Below are positions 1 to 7,392 of a stretch of DNA of 14,681 bases, piece by piece. The notes below the pieces were generated by a model, which did not search any database, was not told the origin of the DNA, and was given only the letters and a program-made list of their open reading frames with translations. The stretch's first letter is position 1. Each line of letters starts with the position of its first letter. The translations under genes and the position numbers were made by a program. Source of the stretch: Cyclostephanos tholiformis (taxonomy: Eukaryota; Bacillariophyta; Thalassiosirophyceae; Thalassiosirales; Thalassiosiraceae); NCBI GenBank assembly GCA_036939975.1, contig JALLPB010000559.1, positions 1-14,681 of the forward strand. Direction: 5' to 3'.

Positions 1-64
1 TTTCAGTCCCGTTTCCCCAAAACAAGTTCCGAACGTGTTTCTTCCTGGGGGTGGAGGCTTATAG

Positions 65-901
65 AACAAGGCGAATAAAGAAATGAGAGCGCAAACAGCC
101 GTCGATCTACTAAATGCGTGCATGTTGCTCATCAAACTGGAAGTCAACCGCCACTACACCATGAAGAAAGAAGTCTGGGGTGGGTCTTCGATCCTCACTC
201 CTCGGGGGATGGAAGAATACGACGCAACGTTTAGTAACCTACACCCAAGACATTTCTCTTTCCGGTTGAAAGAATATGACGACAATTGGACAGTGTATGT
301 AAAGTGAATCAATGTGTCAGGGAAGAGAGAAGAAATAGTGATACTGCCGAAGGTACCCGTCGATGGATCGCATTTTGGAAGGTGCACTTGCGGAGCTCCG
401 CAGACCGATGCGGTGCCATGTGAGCACATGTCTGTTATTGCGCTCAGCGCAGTTATCCGTCCTCAGATCGACCCCATGAATATAATGCCATTCTGGTGGA
501 AGAGGTCTCACTGGCGACTGCAATTTCCGTTGGAAACTTGTCCCGAGGCTAAGATCACAATTAAGTCTGTGAAAGAGGGACAACTTCCTGACTACAGTTT
601 ACGCTTGTGTCCGGATTGGACTACAGGGAGCAAATCCGGGCGTCCGAAGAAGGGTGAGCGCATCAAATCGGGATTGGAGGCTGCCATGGCAAAGGGTAAG
701 GGAGGCAATACCCCAAAGAAAGCAACAAAGAGACGGCAATGCGATGTGTGTGGTGCGTACGGACACACGTTCGAAGAGTGCCTGTTTTTGGACAAGACTG
801 AGGAAACTGATCATGCAGGGATACATGTTCTACCGATCGAAGAAACAGTCACGAGGGACAATGACAGTGCGGATGAAGATGGATTGGAAGTGCCCATTTA
901 G
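65..901 (+). pseudogene. MULE (Mutator-like) transposase, C-terminal part, with in-frame stop
   Basis: This is the last part of a Mutator-like element transposase, the enzyme that cuts and moves the transposon. A SWIM zinc finger (C-x-C-x9-C-x-H) is encoded at about 382-432, which is where SWIM fingers sit after the catalytic core in MULE proteins. A basic segment resembling an AT-hook (SGRPKKGERIKSG) follows near 632-670. A CCHC zinc knuckle (C-x2-C-x4-H-x4-C) lies near 739-783, and an acidic tail ends at a TAG at 899-901. The catalytic DDE core lies off the left edge. The frame opens at a TAG whose last two bases (63-64) could be a splice acceptor, so this is probably a last exon. One TGA (305-307) interrupts an otherwise continuous frame: coding-like sequence continues in the same frame from 308. 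I read it as a nonsense mutation of a decaying copy. The ATG at 83 is internal, not a true start. Confidence 0.8.
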
Positions 902-1037
902 TGAAGTCGTCGAGATAATAGAATTAAGTTACCTATTAATTCCCCAACAGGCAGACCCACCGGGTGTGCAATGAAAATAAGATGGTACCGCGCGCTTAGA
1001 GGTGTGGTGCTTAGAAAGTATGATCGCGAAATAACAG

Positions 1038-1266
1038 GGTAATAAAAAAGTCCTAACATGCAATGATAGGTAAACAAAAATTTATTACGTGGGACTGAGC
1101 TAAAAGCAAGGTACACCAAGACTAATCATGGTAAGAGTGAGGTAAGATAAAACACGACCTTATAAAACTTGGGTAATATAAAAGTTAATAATCGCAGTGG
1201 GAGGTAAACAAAAAGTCATTTTACGATGTGTGGAATTTACGCTAACTAAATCATGGTAAACAAAAA
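1038..1266 (+). repeat. Recurring GGTAAACAAAAA motif downstream of the MULE gene
   Basis: The 12-mer GGTAAACAAAAA occurs exactly at 1069-1080, 1203-1214 and 1255-1266. Degenerate copies (GGTAATAAAAAA, GGTAAGATAAAA, GGTAATATAAAA) start at 1038, 1141 and 1172, and a weaker one at 1130. All point the same way. The two flanks TCATGGTAAG (1126) and TCATGGTAAA (1251) extend the similarity. Clustered short repeats just past a transposase gene are typical of subterminal transposase-binding sites, so this may be the right end of the MULE. I did not find the matching left end, which would be outside the window. Confidence 0.55.
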
Positions 1267-1320
1267 GGCACCCAAAAAAACGCGAAAGTGGTTTTGTGGT
1301 AGGGGTATTTTAAAACTGGC

Positions 1321-1440
1321 GAAAGTAGTAGGTACTGGATTAAACCAAAAAGCTAAAAGTGGAGGTATGGGAAAAGTGGTCAAAGTAGTAGGTGCAGGGG
1401 GAAACCTAAAAGCTATAAGTGGAGTCATGGGGAGAGATTT
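1321..1440. repeat. 60-base imperfect tandem duplication
   Basis: Bases 1321-1380 and 1381-1440 align without gaps at a period of exactly 60. Both contain AAAGTAGTAGGT, AAAGCTA and AAGTGGAG in register, with scattered substitutions. The period is a multiple of three, so the plus-strand frame starting at ATG 1253 reads through it as a 20-residue repeat rich in lysine, valine and glycine. That frame runs into the antisense of the integrase gene's last exon, so I do not call it a gene. Confidence 0.75.
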
Positions 1441-1462
1441 CCGTATTATTAATATTTCATTC

Positions 1463-1498
1463 AATAGTATCACTAAAATTAATAGTATCACTAAAATT
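1463..1498. repeat. 18-base direct repeat, two copies
   Basis: AATAGTATCACTAAAATT occurs twice without a gap (1463-1480 and 1481-1498). It lies about 80 bases past the stop codon of the minus-strand integrase gene, in its 3' flank. No function is apparent. Confidence 0.85.
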
Positions 1499-1580
1499 AG
1501 ATTTCCTTTAACCTGGCGCTGTATAAGAGCCAACGTTAATGACGATTGTAGTTGTAATCTTTGTCCCAAGCGCGAAGTCC

Positions 1581-2158
1581 CTATGCCAGCCCTGAAACCT
1601 GAAACCCATCGTCACAAGTCTCCTTCTGAAGCACCCAAACGCTGTCGATACACAGATGATTGAACTTTTGTTCAAACATGTGCACTAGGTTCTCTAATTT
1701 TGGTACCTGGTGATATTTGTCCTGCGGTATATGACGATTTTTCTCATGGTTGACACGTTCTCCATCAAATGATTTGGCCGGGGGGAACAAGTTCTTGGAG
1801 TACGTTGTATTCCAGTTGCACACTAGGTCCTTGGTTAGTTCGTCAAGAAAACGTCTGTCTATTCGCCCGTCAATGAATGTGTCCATTTTTGTAACCAATC
1901 GTGTTGATCGCTGTGCAGTGGGATTAGGAGTAGGCATCGCAAAGAGTTGAGCTTGAATCACTGTCTTTCTCCGTTGTACTGAGAAGTATCCATGGTGATA
2001 CCACATTGACGGAAAGGCAACATACTCTCCAACGTAGTTCAGCGACACCTGATGGTGGTTGTGATTACATGCCACCTCCCTTAGGAAACATAGGTCATTA
2101 CAATCGGGTGCAAAGAAAAGACCATTTCCATCATATTTGAAGTCATTTCCGTCGTTCT
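1581..2158 (-). CDS. Exon 3: C-terminal domain of unknown function
   Basis: After splicing, this exon adds about 192 residues and ends in TAG at 1583-1581. It contains a Cys/His-rich stretch (DCNDLCF, then ACNHNHHQ) followed by YVAFPSMWYHHGYFSV and VIQAQLFAMPTPN. The FPS..WYHHG pattern, an ordered strand with paired histidines, recalls beta-helix (cupin or oxygenase-like) proteins, but I cannot see a complete metal-binding triad and do not assign a fold. The second half is charged and less ordered. The exon could be a captured host domain or a normal tail of this transposon family. Confidence 0.6.
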
Positions 2159-2241
2159 CTAAACAAACACAAACGTATACGGAAAGAAGCTGAGTTAAAC
2201 ATTGATTTGTTAGTTACACGGAAGCATCTCTACTCATTTAC
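2159..2241 (-). other. Intron 2 of the integrase gene (83 bases)
   Basis: On the minus strand the donor is ATG|GTAAATGAG and the acceptor is GTGTTTGTTTAG|AGAAC, with a T-rich tract before it. Splicing joins the split codon G+AG and keeps the frame open into the next exon (NN then ENDGNDF). Without splicing, the frame stops five bases into the intron. Phase and length match intron 1. Support is a little weaker than for intron 1, because no conserved motif spans the junction. Confidence 0.72.
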
Positions 2242-2758
2242 CATTATTCAAATTCTCTGCACAACACCCATTGCAACTGCAGGCACTTGTGCATTTGAAG
2301 TTTTTCTTGATGCAGCCACAAAATCCTTTCCTGCAATTTCCCTTGGCACATCCACATTTTGACTTCTTGCATGGACTGATTGCTTGCATGACAAGCTGGT
2401 GTGCCTGTTGAATTGTCACTTTGTCTGCGCTGTTGTTAATGTTGTACGTTCCTCCCATGATTGCATTGCGTACACCCCGCAATTCCGGTGTAATGTTGGC
2501 GTCGCTGTTTGCCGCGTATTGCACTTTGTATAGTTCACTTGGAATATACCACACTCCCATCTTAGATCCGGATGACAACAGTCCGTATTCAGTAGTAGCC
2601 ACCCTTGCCCCACCTCCCTGGCCGAGCTTATAGATAATGCCTACTATTCCTACCGCGTGGCTCACCACACGGTGATCCACCTTTACGGTGACTACGGCAC
2701 CTGGTGCCGCCCCTCGCGACGTGACATCTTTACCCTGCTGTTTCATCATCCGGGGCAT
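2242..2758 (-). CDS. Exon 2, last part: beta-rich region and CXC (tesmin/TSO1-like) domain
   Basis: This frame overlaps the preceding one by 13 bases and lies in the -1 frame. A single extra C in the CCCC run at about 2750-2753 would join the two, giving ECPRMMKQQGK. Residues around GAVVTVKVDHRVVSHAVGIV and the following 70 look like a small beta-barrel (SH3 or KOW-like), as found before CXC domains in related transposon proteins. The last 45 residues hold the Cys-rich block (CKKSKCGCAKGNC...CGC..KNFKC...CSCNGCC), which fits a CXC domain that binds zinc and probably DNA. The frame carries a donor at its end, so the TGA at 2236-2234 is probably intronic. It could also be a separate second protein started at the ATG at 2758-2756. 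Confidence 0.75.
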
Positions 2759-4631
2759 TCCATCTGAACGAGAGCCATGCCAGTCGCATCACAGTAGCAG
2801 AAACAGAACTGATGTTGATCTATCTCAGCCTCTGCAGAAGCAGCGGCAGCTGCTGTTACTGCTGGGCTTTGCACACCAGAATTATCTATCTGGAATGAGC
2901 GTGGGCGTGTACGATCCACAAATCGCACAAGAAGTTCTTGTTCGGATGCATGGAGAAAACGGTTCCAGAAGTCCCTCACAATTTTCCGAATACCGTTGAA
3001 TTCATGTTCAATGCGTAGGTTCTGGTAATCTGCCAATCCAAATGATTCCAAGATCTTGGCACATGCAATTGGACCGCAATTGAATCCGTCCGTCTGATTC
3101 AAAAAATGTCCTCGTGTGTAACGCCAAGTGTCTGATCCAAGAATGAGGGACATTCCTTCAAGGGAAGGCTTTGGTTTTCGGTCTCTGTCGCGTTTCACTT
3201 GCGTCACTACATCCAACTCAGCACGGGGGACAACATCCAATGCACATAACATGCAACGCTTAAGAGCTGCGTAGACATGATGCAACCAAGTACTTAGTTC
3301 TCGGTTGAGTCCGTCAAACACAAGAACCGTTTTGTTGACCACATCAATCTCCAACACTGAAAAGTGACTTGCATCATGTAGCACAGATACAACTTTTGTG
3401 GTGGTTACTGGAAGGGAGTTGCACAGTTCAGGAGTCAAAGCTCCTCTTGGGAAGGTGACATGGATTAGTATAGTGTTTATATTGTTTGACCCAGACAGCA
3501 CGGTATGTGCATAATGCGCGGTCATTTGAGCGAATGAAGAGACAAAAAGACCTTCGTACCAATTGGTGGTGTTTGTAATAGAGTCTAGATATGCCTCCTC
3601 ACCAACTTGGATTAACACATTTCCGTTCTGAAAGCAGCAATGCCTGCATTCCAATCGTGGCCAGAGAAAGTTGTACGCTCGCCGGTCGCTCAATGATATT
3701 TCTACTTGAGCGACTGTTCCACGTTCCCATGCCTGAGAAATAGTCAACATAGTGGCCACAGAACCACGTTGGACAAGACTCGTGCGATTATGTTCCGGGT
3801 CTTCTGAAGTGTCCAATACGGCTTCCACAACTGCGTCACCATTGACGTTGTTTGGTGGTGGAGATCCAGCAGGGCTATCATACGTTAGTCGACAAACAGT
3901 GTCTCCAACCAAACTGTCTATAGGAGTAACACCAACTGTTGCGACGTCCATTTCTTTGTCCTCCGATGAATCATCAGATGCATCGTCTCCGTCATCACTA
4001 TCAGCCAGGGCGGCTAAGTCTTGGGATGGCGAAAAAGAAGTCACAGGAGCACCGTCATCATCATCAGGATAGAAATTGTCATGAATAGGGAGTTCGCTAT
4101 CATCATCGTCCAGTTCCGGAAATGCATCCTCATCTATCTCCAACCCCTCCTCCTTGTTTTCATCATCTGATTCTTCCGTGTAAACCAGCTTGTTCTCGTC
4201 AGACGGTTGCACAATGTCCACAATGTCATGCTCCCTAACGTACGCCTCAAGCCGATCGTCGGGACTGACCATCAATCTCATGGAAATAGTGCGGCACTTG
4301 CGCAGTTCAGACACCGTGCACTTCAGCTGTGGATGATATTTCTGCCCGAACACAGCCTCATACGCAGACACACTGCTCGATCGACAGTTACTGTGGCTGT
4401 TACAGACAGACATCACTCTGCCCAGGAGTTTCGTCCAATTAACCTCACCACCAATCTTATGACGATTCTCGCAGCAGATGGCTTTCAACACCTGCTGCAC
4501 AAGCTTGTTCGCATTCTCTACCGATCCTTGGTCACGGGGAGTTCGGGGACGGCCATTGATAACTGCGCAATGAGGATTCATGTCCATCAGCAACTGCGTC
4601 ACAATTACCGCGATGAACTCCTTTCCGTTGT
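2746..4631 (-). CDS. Exon 2, first part: integrase second half and Ulp1-like cysteine protease
   Basis: The exon begins inside the second catalytic Asp codon and continues with NGKEF. About 37 residues lie between that Asp and the Glu in RDQGSVENANK, close to the DD35E spacing. A block ending SAYEAVFGQKYHP closes the integrase region. An acidic, Asp/Glu/Ser-rich linker follows (about 3920-4200). The protease region has the Ulp1/C48 order H-D-Q-C: His in SHFSVLEID (3366-3364), Asp in LVFDGLN (3315-3313), Gln in NQTDG (3096-3094) and Cys in GFNCGP (3078-3076). All four catalytic residues are kept. Such proteases cut polyproteins or remove SUMO; which applies here is unknown. The frame ends with a Cys/His-rich stretch that looks like the start of a PHD-type finger, then TGA at 2748-2746. 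Confidence 0.85.
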
Positions 4632-4725
4632 CTGGAAGTTGCCAAAAGATCATCAGCAGCTAACTAAGTCAGTTCACACGAACAGCAACACTGAGTTACA
4701 CATGAAATACCACCGTAAAACTCAC
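4632..4725 (-). other. Intron 1 of the integrase gene (94 bases)
   Basis: On the minus strand the donor is G|GTGAGT and the acceptor CTTCCAG|AC. Removing the 94 bases joins FQT to a GAC codon split across the junction (phase 1) and gives FQTDNGKEF, the standard block holding the second catalytic Asp of integrases. Reading through instead gives a stop, so the splice is strongly supported. Confidence 0.92.
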
Positions 4726-5752
4726 CGGTTTGAAAAATTTCAGGATAGCCAACAAAACCAAAGTACTTATCCAGCTCGGCAGCAACAAATTCCGCGCTCT
4801 TATTTGGCAACGCAGACAAATTAACAAGACCTGTAGAATGGTCTTTTACAGTCATAATCCAGCGCTGCATTTTACCATATACGTCCAACCTACGCAGTGT
4901 CCGCATGTCAATTAGGTCAACCTGGAAACGATCACGGAACTCCGAAGACAAGATTGGCTTCTTCGCACCCTTACGGGCTTCCACCACAGGAGTACCCTCG
5001 TGGCAAACATATCAAAACCGAATAAACAGCTTGCACAACTCGTACGTTGGACTGAAGAAACACCCACAGTTAGAAAGAGTCTTGTCAACCTTCAAATGGC
5101 CCTGCCTGCTGTGAGCCTCGTGAATAACGTCAAAGAGATCAAGCATGTGAAGGACAATCTTGCCGCTTTTTTTCTCCTTGAGGAGAATCTTCGGAGTACC
5201 ATCGTGAGACGAGGCCTCCTCAAGCTAGAACTTCTTCAAATACTGATACCCCTGGACGTGCTTCCTACGAAATGACCTAATAGTCGCATGTCGTGGATCA
5301 TCTGGATGCAGACTATCCATAAATGCAGGTTCCCCCCAGTTACTCAATACTTCAATGATGTAGTTATATTGCTCAACGGTCTTGACGGACTTGTACACCT
5401 TTGTCGGACGCCTAAAAGTCGGATCGGAGACAGGCGATCCATCAGGATTGATGCCAAAAGCCTCCCGTAGAAACATCTTTCGATGCTGAGCAAGCATCGT
5501 GTCATGAGCATTAGCCATCTGAGCAGCATCATCGGCAGCGGCCCTCGCAACGGCCGCAGCATCCTCTGCAGTTCGCTCGAGGTGGGCGGCGTACTCACGA
5601 AGCGCTGAGATGGGACCAACCGCGGAGGTGGAGGTGTCACGGCGAGCTGCCACAACGGCGGCTGGAACACCCCCTGCGCTAGCGCTAGACGACGAAGCGG
5701 ACGTGGATGAGCAAGAAGGGAGGGTTGTCCCACCAGCTGAAGTAGACGACAT
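4726..5752 (-). CDS. Exon 1: N-terminal region, HHCC module and first half of integrase core
   Basis: One frame runs through this stretch, interrupted only by TAG (5227-5225) and TGA (5014-5012). The first 60 residues are low complexity (Ser, Ala, Gly). A predicted helical Ala/Asp-rich stretch follows, then a conserved-looking segment ending in KHVQGYQYLKKF before the TAG. Past the TAG the frame continues without loss of character: an H-x3-H pair and a GHL..DKT motif, then F-I-R-F-stop-Y-V-C, where the stop falls on the first Cys of the HHCC module. After this comes FRDRFQVDLIDM with the first catalytic Asp, and KDHSTGLVNLSALPNKSAEF, typical of integrase cores. The exon ends in FQT plus one base of the next codon. 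Confidence 0.75.
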
Positions 5753-6263
5753 GCTGGATGCGAGTAGGGTGCGAGGAATCCGCAAAGCACGACAAACTCA
5801 ACGCAGACACGCTCCCAAGAAGCAGGCGGAGGGCCGAATGCGTGGGCGACGGACGACGTGGACGAGGGACGGAAGAGCCGGATGCGGGAAGTCAACTCCA
5901 CGGCGGTAGTGCAAGGAGAAGCCCCGATACTAAAGCGTCTGTGTTCCACGACACATCAGAATGGCCATGGAGGAAAAATTGTGTCCATTATGCATAATCC
6001 GAGTCAGATTATGCATAATCGGTCTGTATTATGCATAATCCAAACACCAAACACAGATTATGCATAATAGGGAGAAAATCAAGATTATACATAATCAGCA
6101 CATAGATTATGTATAATACGGAATTAAGATTATGCATAATGACGAAGATCGGAAAATCCAGATTATGCATAATACCGGTGGAGTTGCGAGAATATAGGCG
6201 TACGATCAGAAAGCTGCGGGAATACCATTTTGGATAATCTGATTCTTTATAAAATTTGCAGCA

Positions 6264-6306
6264 GACACCGATTATGCATAACCCGGAATTATGCATAATC
6301 GGTGTC
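6264..6306. repeat. Perfect 18-base hairpin built on the palindrome
   Basis: The left arm GACACCGATTATGCATAA (6264-6281) is the exact reverse complement of the right arm 6289-6306, with a 7-base loop between them. The arms extend the ATTATGCATAAT palindrome by the element GACACC/GGTGTC. Confidence 0.92.
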
Positions 6307-6347
6307 AGAAACCGATTATCGAAAACAGATTTTCTGGATATTCGTAG

Positions 6348-6388
6348 ACACCGATTATGCAAAACGGCGGATTATGCATAATCGGTGT
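6348..6388. repeat. Second hairpin of the same family, 14-base arms
   Basis: ACACCGATTATGCA (6348-6361) pairs perfectly with 6375-6388 around a 13-base loop. It begins 84 bases after the first hairpin and repeats its ACACC/GGTGT extension, so the two are copies of one module. Confidence 0.9.
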
Positions 6389-6518
6389 GACAGATCCAAA
6401 CTCGACCCACTACGCAGAGGAGGAAGTAAGTATCTCGAGTAGCCCTAGCAAAAACTGCGGCTGATTGGTCAATTCCGAGCCGATTTCGGCGAAACGAACA
6501 ACATCTCACCGGGGTTTC

Positions 6519-6548
6519 ATTATAGATAATTTAAAATTATAGATAATA
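6519..6548. repeat. Two ATTATAGATAAT copies
   Basis: ATTATAGATAAT occurs at 6519-6530 and 6537-6548. It differs from the palindrome of the upstream cluster in two bases. The downstream flank AGGTGCCACAGATC resembles CGGTGTGACAGATC, which follows the last palindrome at 6383, so this is probably an outlying, diverged member of the same repeat family. Confidence 0.6.
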
Positions 6549-6779
6549 GGTGCCACAGATCTGCACCGACGATGGGGGGGGGGGTTGATAGGTAGTGCAA
6601 GAGGAGCGAGGCGGTGCCATCCATCGTTGTTCCGCGGCAGCCCTTCGACGACGGGAAAATGCGGGAATCCGACCCTGTGTAGAAAGGTAACACACGACGG
6701 AATTAATACATAATTTCGCTTAACGGTTTTGTCTCCTTGGTCAGGAAAGAGAAATAATTAAGAAGCTGTCTGTGTGTTC

Positions 6780-6819
6780 GTCTGTTTGTTTGTCTGTTTG
6801 TTTGTTTGTTTGTGTGTGA
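6780..6819. repeat. TTTG-type microsatellite
   Basis: A run of (TGTT)n with interspersed TGTC units ends in TGTGTGTG. It is simple-sequence DNA between the integrase gene's upstream region and the G-rich hairpins. Confidence 0.9.
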
Positions 6820-6830
6820 CAATTAAATTC

Positions 6831-6886
6831 CGACGTATGTAGAAAGAAATTCCGTTCGACGTATGTAGAAAGTACGACGTAGAAAG
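6831..6886. repeat. CGACGTATGTAGAAAG repeats
   Basis: The 16-mer CGACGTATGTAGAAAG is at 6831-6846 and 6857-6872, and a version lacking four bases (CGACGTAGAAAG) is at 6875-6886. They lead directly into the G-rich hairpin block. No function is apparent. Confidence 0.85.
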
Positions 6887-6893
6887 AAAATTT

Positions 6894-6985
6894 AAAAGGG
6901 GGGGGGGGTGAGGGGGGGTCTCCCCCCAACGTCATTATGCGTACAAAAAGGGGGGGGAAGAGGGGGGGTCTCCCCCCCCCTCACG
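6894..6985. repeat. Two G-rich hairpins, AGGGGGGGTCTCCCCCC
   Basis: AGGGGGGGTCTCCCCCC occurs at 6911 and again at 6961, a spacing of 50 bases. Each is preceded by AAAAG and another run of eight or more Gs. Each copy can fold into a G:C stem, and the long G runs could form a G-quadruplex. A related copy, inverted, lies at 7555-7582. Confidence 0.85.
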
Positions 6986-7098
6986 TTACATTGAGTTCCA
7001 ATGTACGAATCAATCAGGGTGTATGTACCTACGTACCACTTACAGTACCTCGGTATTTTATTCACCATAGATGATACATAGCATATTTGAGTTCCCAC

Positions 7099-7203
7099 AC
7101 AGAATACAGGAAAATTCTAGGAATGCTGAAGCTATTGCGATAAGACATACTGATCCAGATAACAGAATGCAGGAAAATGAACTCAAGCTATGGCGACAAG
7201 ATG
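7099..7203. repeat. Diverged direct duplication, about 45-50 bases per copy
   Basis: ACAGAATACAGGAAAAT (7099) recurs as ACAGAATGCAGGAAAAT (7162). Further on, AAGCTATTGCGATAAGA (7129) recurs as AAGCTATGGCGACAAGA (7185). The copies differ by a gap of about 7 bases. It overlaps two short open frames, which makes those frames less convincing as genes. Confidence 0.75.
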
Positions 7204-7359
7204 CACTGTGGATTGAACTATGTGTTGAAGAAGTACATCACCAAGCAAAAAATGGCCATTGTTGAGCCAGATATTCTGCTCGATTTATGTGTAGTGTTAT
7301 CTCATTATGACACATATTTGAATGTATCAAACAATAATAGATCAAAAAAAGTTGCCTGA
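7177..7359 (+). CDS. Short open frame, doubtful
   Basis: An ATG-started frame of 60 residues ending in TGA. The composition is protein-like (MNSSYGDKMHCGLNYVLKK..., then a hydrophobic ILLDLCVVL stretch), but I recognise no family. Its start lies in a duplicated segment. It could be a remnant exon or chance. Confidence 0.2.
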   Translation: MNSSYGDKMHCGLNYVLKKYITKQKMAIVEPDILLDLCVVLSHYDTYLNVSNNNRSKKVA

Positions 7360-7392
7360 AATTGAAACACTACATAAATAATACACTTGACA

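Larger units (their letters stand above)
1581..5752 (-). pseudogene. Integrase/Ulp1-protease/CXC transposon polyprotein gene (Ginger-like), damaged
   Basis: This is one gene of a DNA transposon that uses a retroviral-type integrase as transposase. Start to end it encodes: a Ser/Ala-rich, then charged N-terminus; an HHCC zinc module; an integrase core with D (about 4918-4916), D (split codon over the 4725-4632 intron) and E (about 4518-4516); a long acidic linker; a Ulp1 (C48) protease; a short beta-rich region; a CXC domain; and an unassigned C-terminal exon. Two introns were placed from motif continuity. Damage: TAG at 5227-5225, TGA at 5014-5012 (in place of an expected zinc-binding Cys), and a one-base frame change near 2750. 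Integrase with Ulp1 is known from Ginger elements, and integrase with a CXC domain from related transposon-derived proteins; the family name is an inference. The start is the first ATG of the frame at 5752; no TATA box is obvious. Confidence 0.75.
5987..6388. repeat. Cluster of ATTATGCATAAT palindromes
   Basis: The 12-base palindrome ATTATGCATAAT is present exactly at 5987, 6008, 6028, 6057, 6129, 6162, 6288 and 6371. One-mismatch copies are at 6084, 6106 and 6271, and a truncated one at 6354. Most are flanked by G on the left or C on the right, giving GATTATGCATAATC. The cluster lies 235-640 bases upstream of the start codon of the minus-strand integrase gene. Nothing similar is seen past its 3' end (900-1580), so it looks like an upstream regulatory or protein-binding array rather than a terminal inverted repeat. 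It also opens spurious reading frames on both strands. Confidence 0.9.

Noticed and set aside
3752..4824. Plus-strand open frames opposite the integrase and protease exon
   Set aside because: Shadows of the well-supported minus-strand frame; no domain pattern.
305..5014. A variant genetic code in which TGA or TAG is read as an amino acid
   Set aside because: Only three isolated stops occur, all in transposon remnants; UTP21 has none inside its 4 kb and ends in TGA.
6009..6362. Minus-strand frame with repeated MHN / LCII peptides
   Set aside because: It is the translation of the ATTATGCATAAT palindrome array, not a protein gene.
5987..6388. CRISPR-like array
   Set aside because: The repeats are 12-base palindromes at irregular spacing in eukaryotic DNA, with no constant spacer length and no cas genes.
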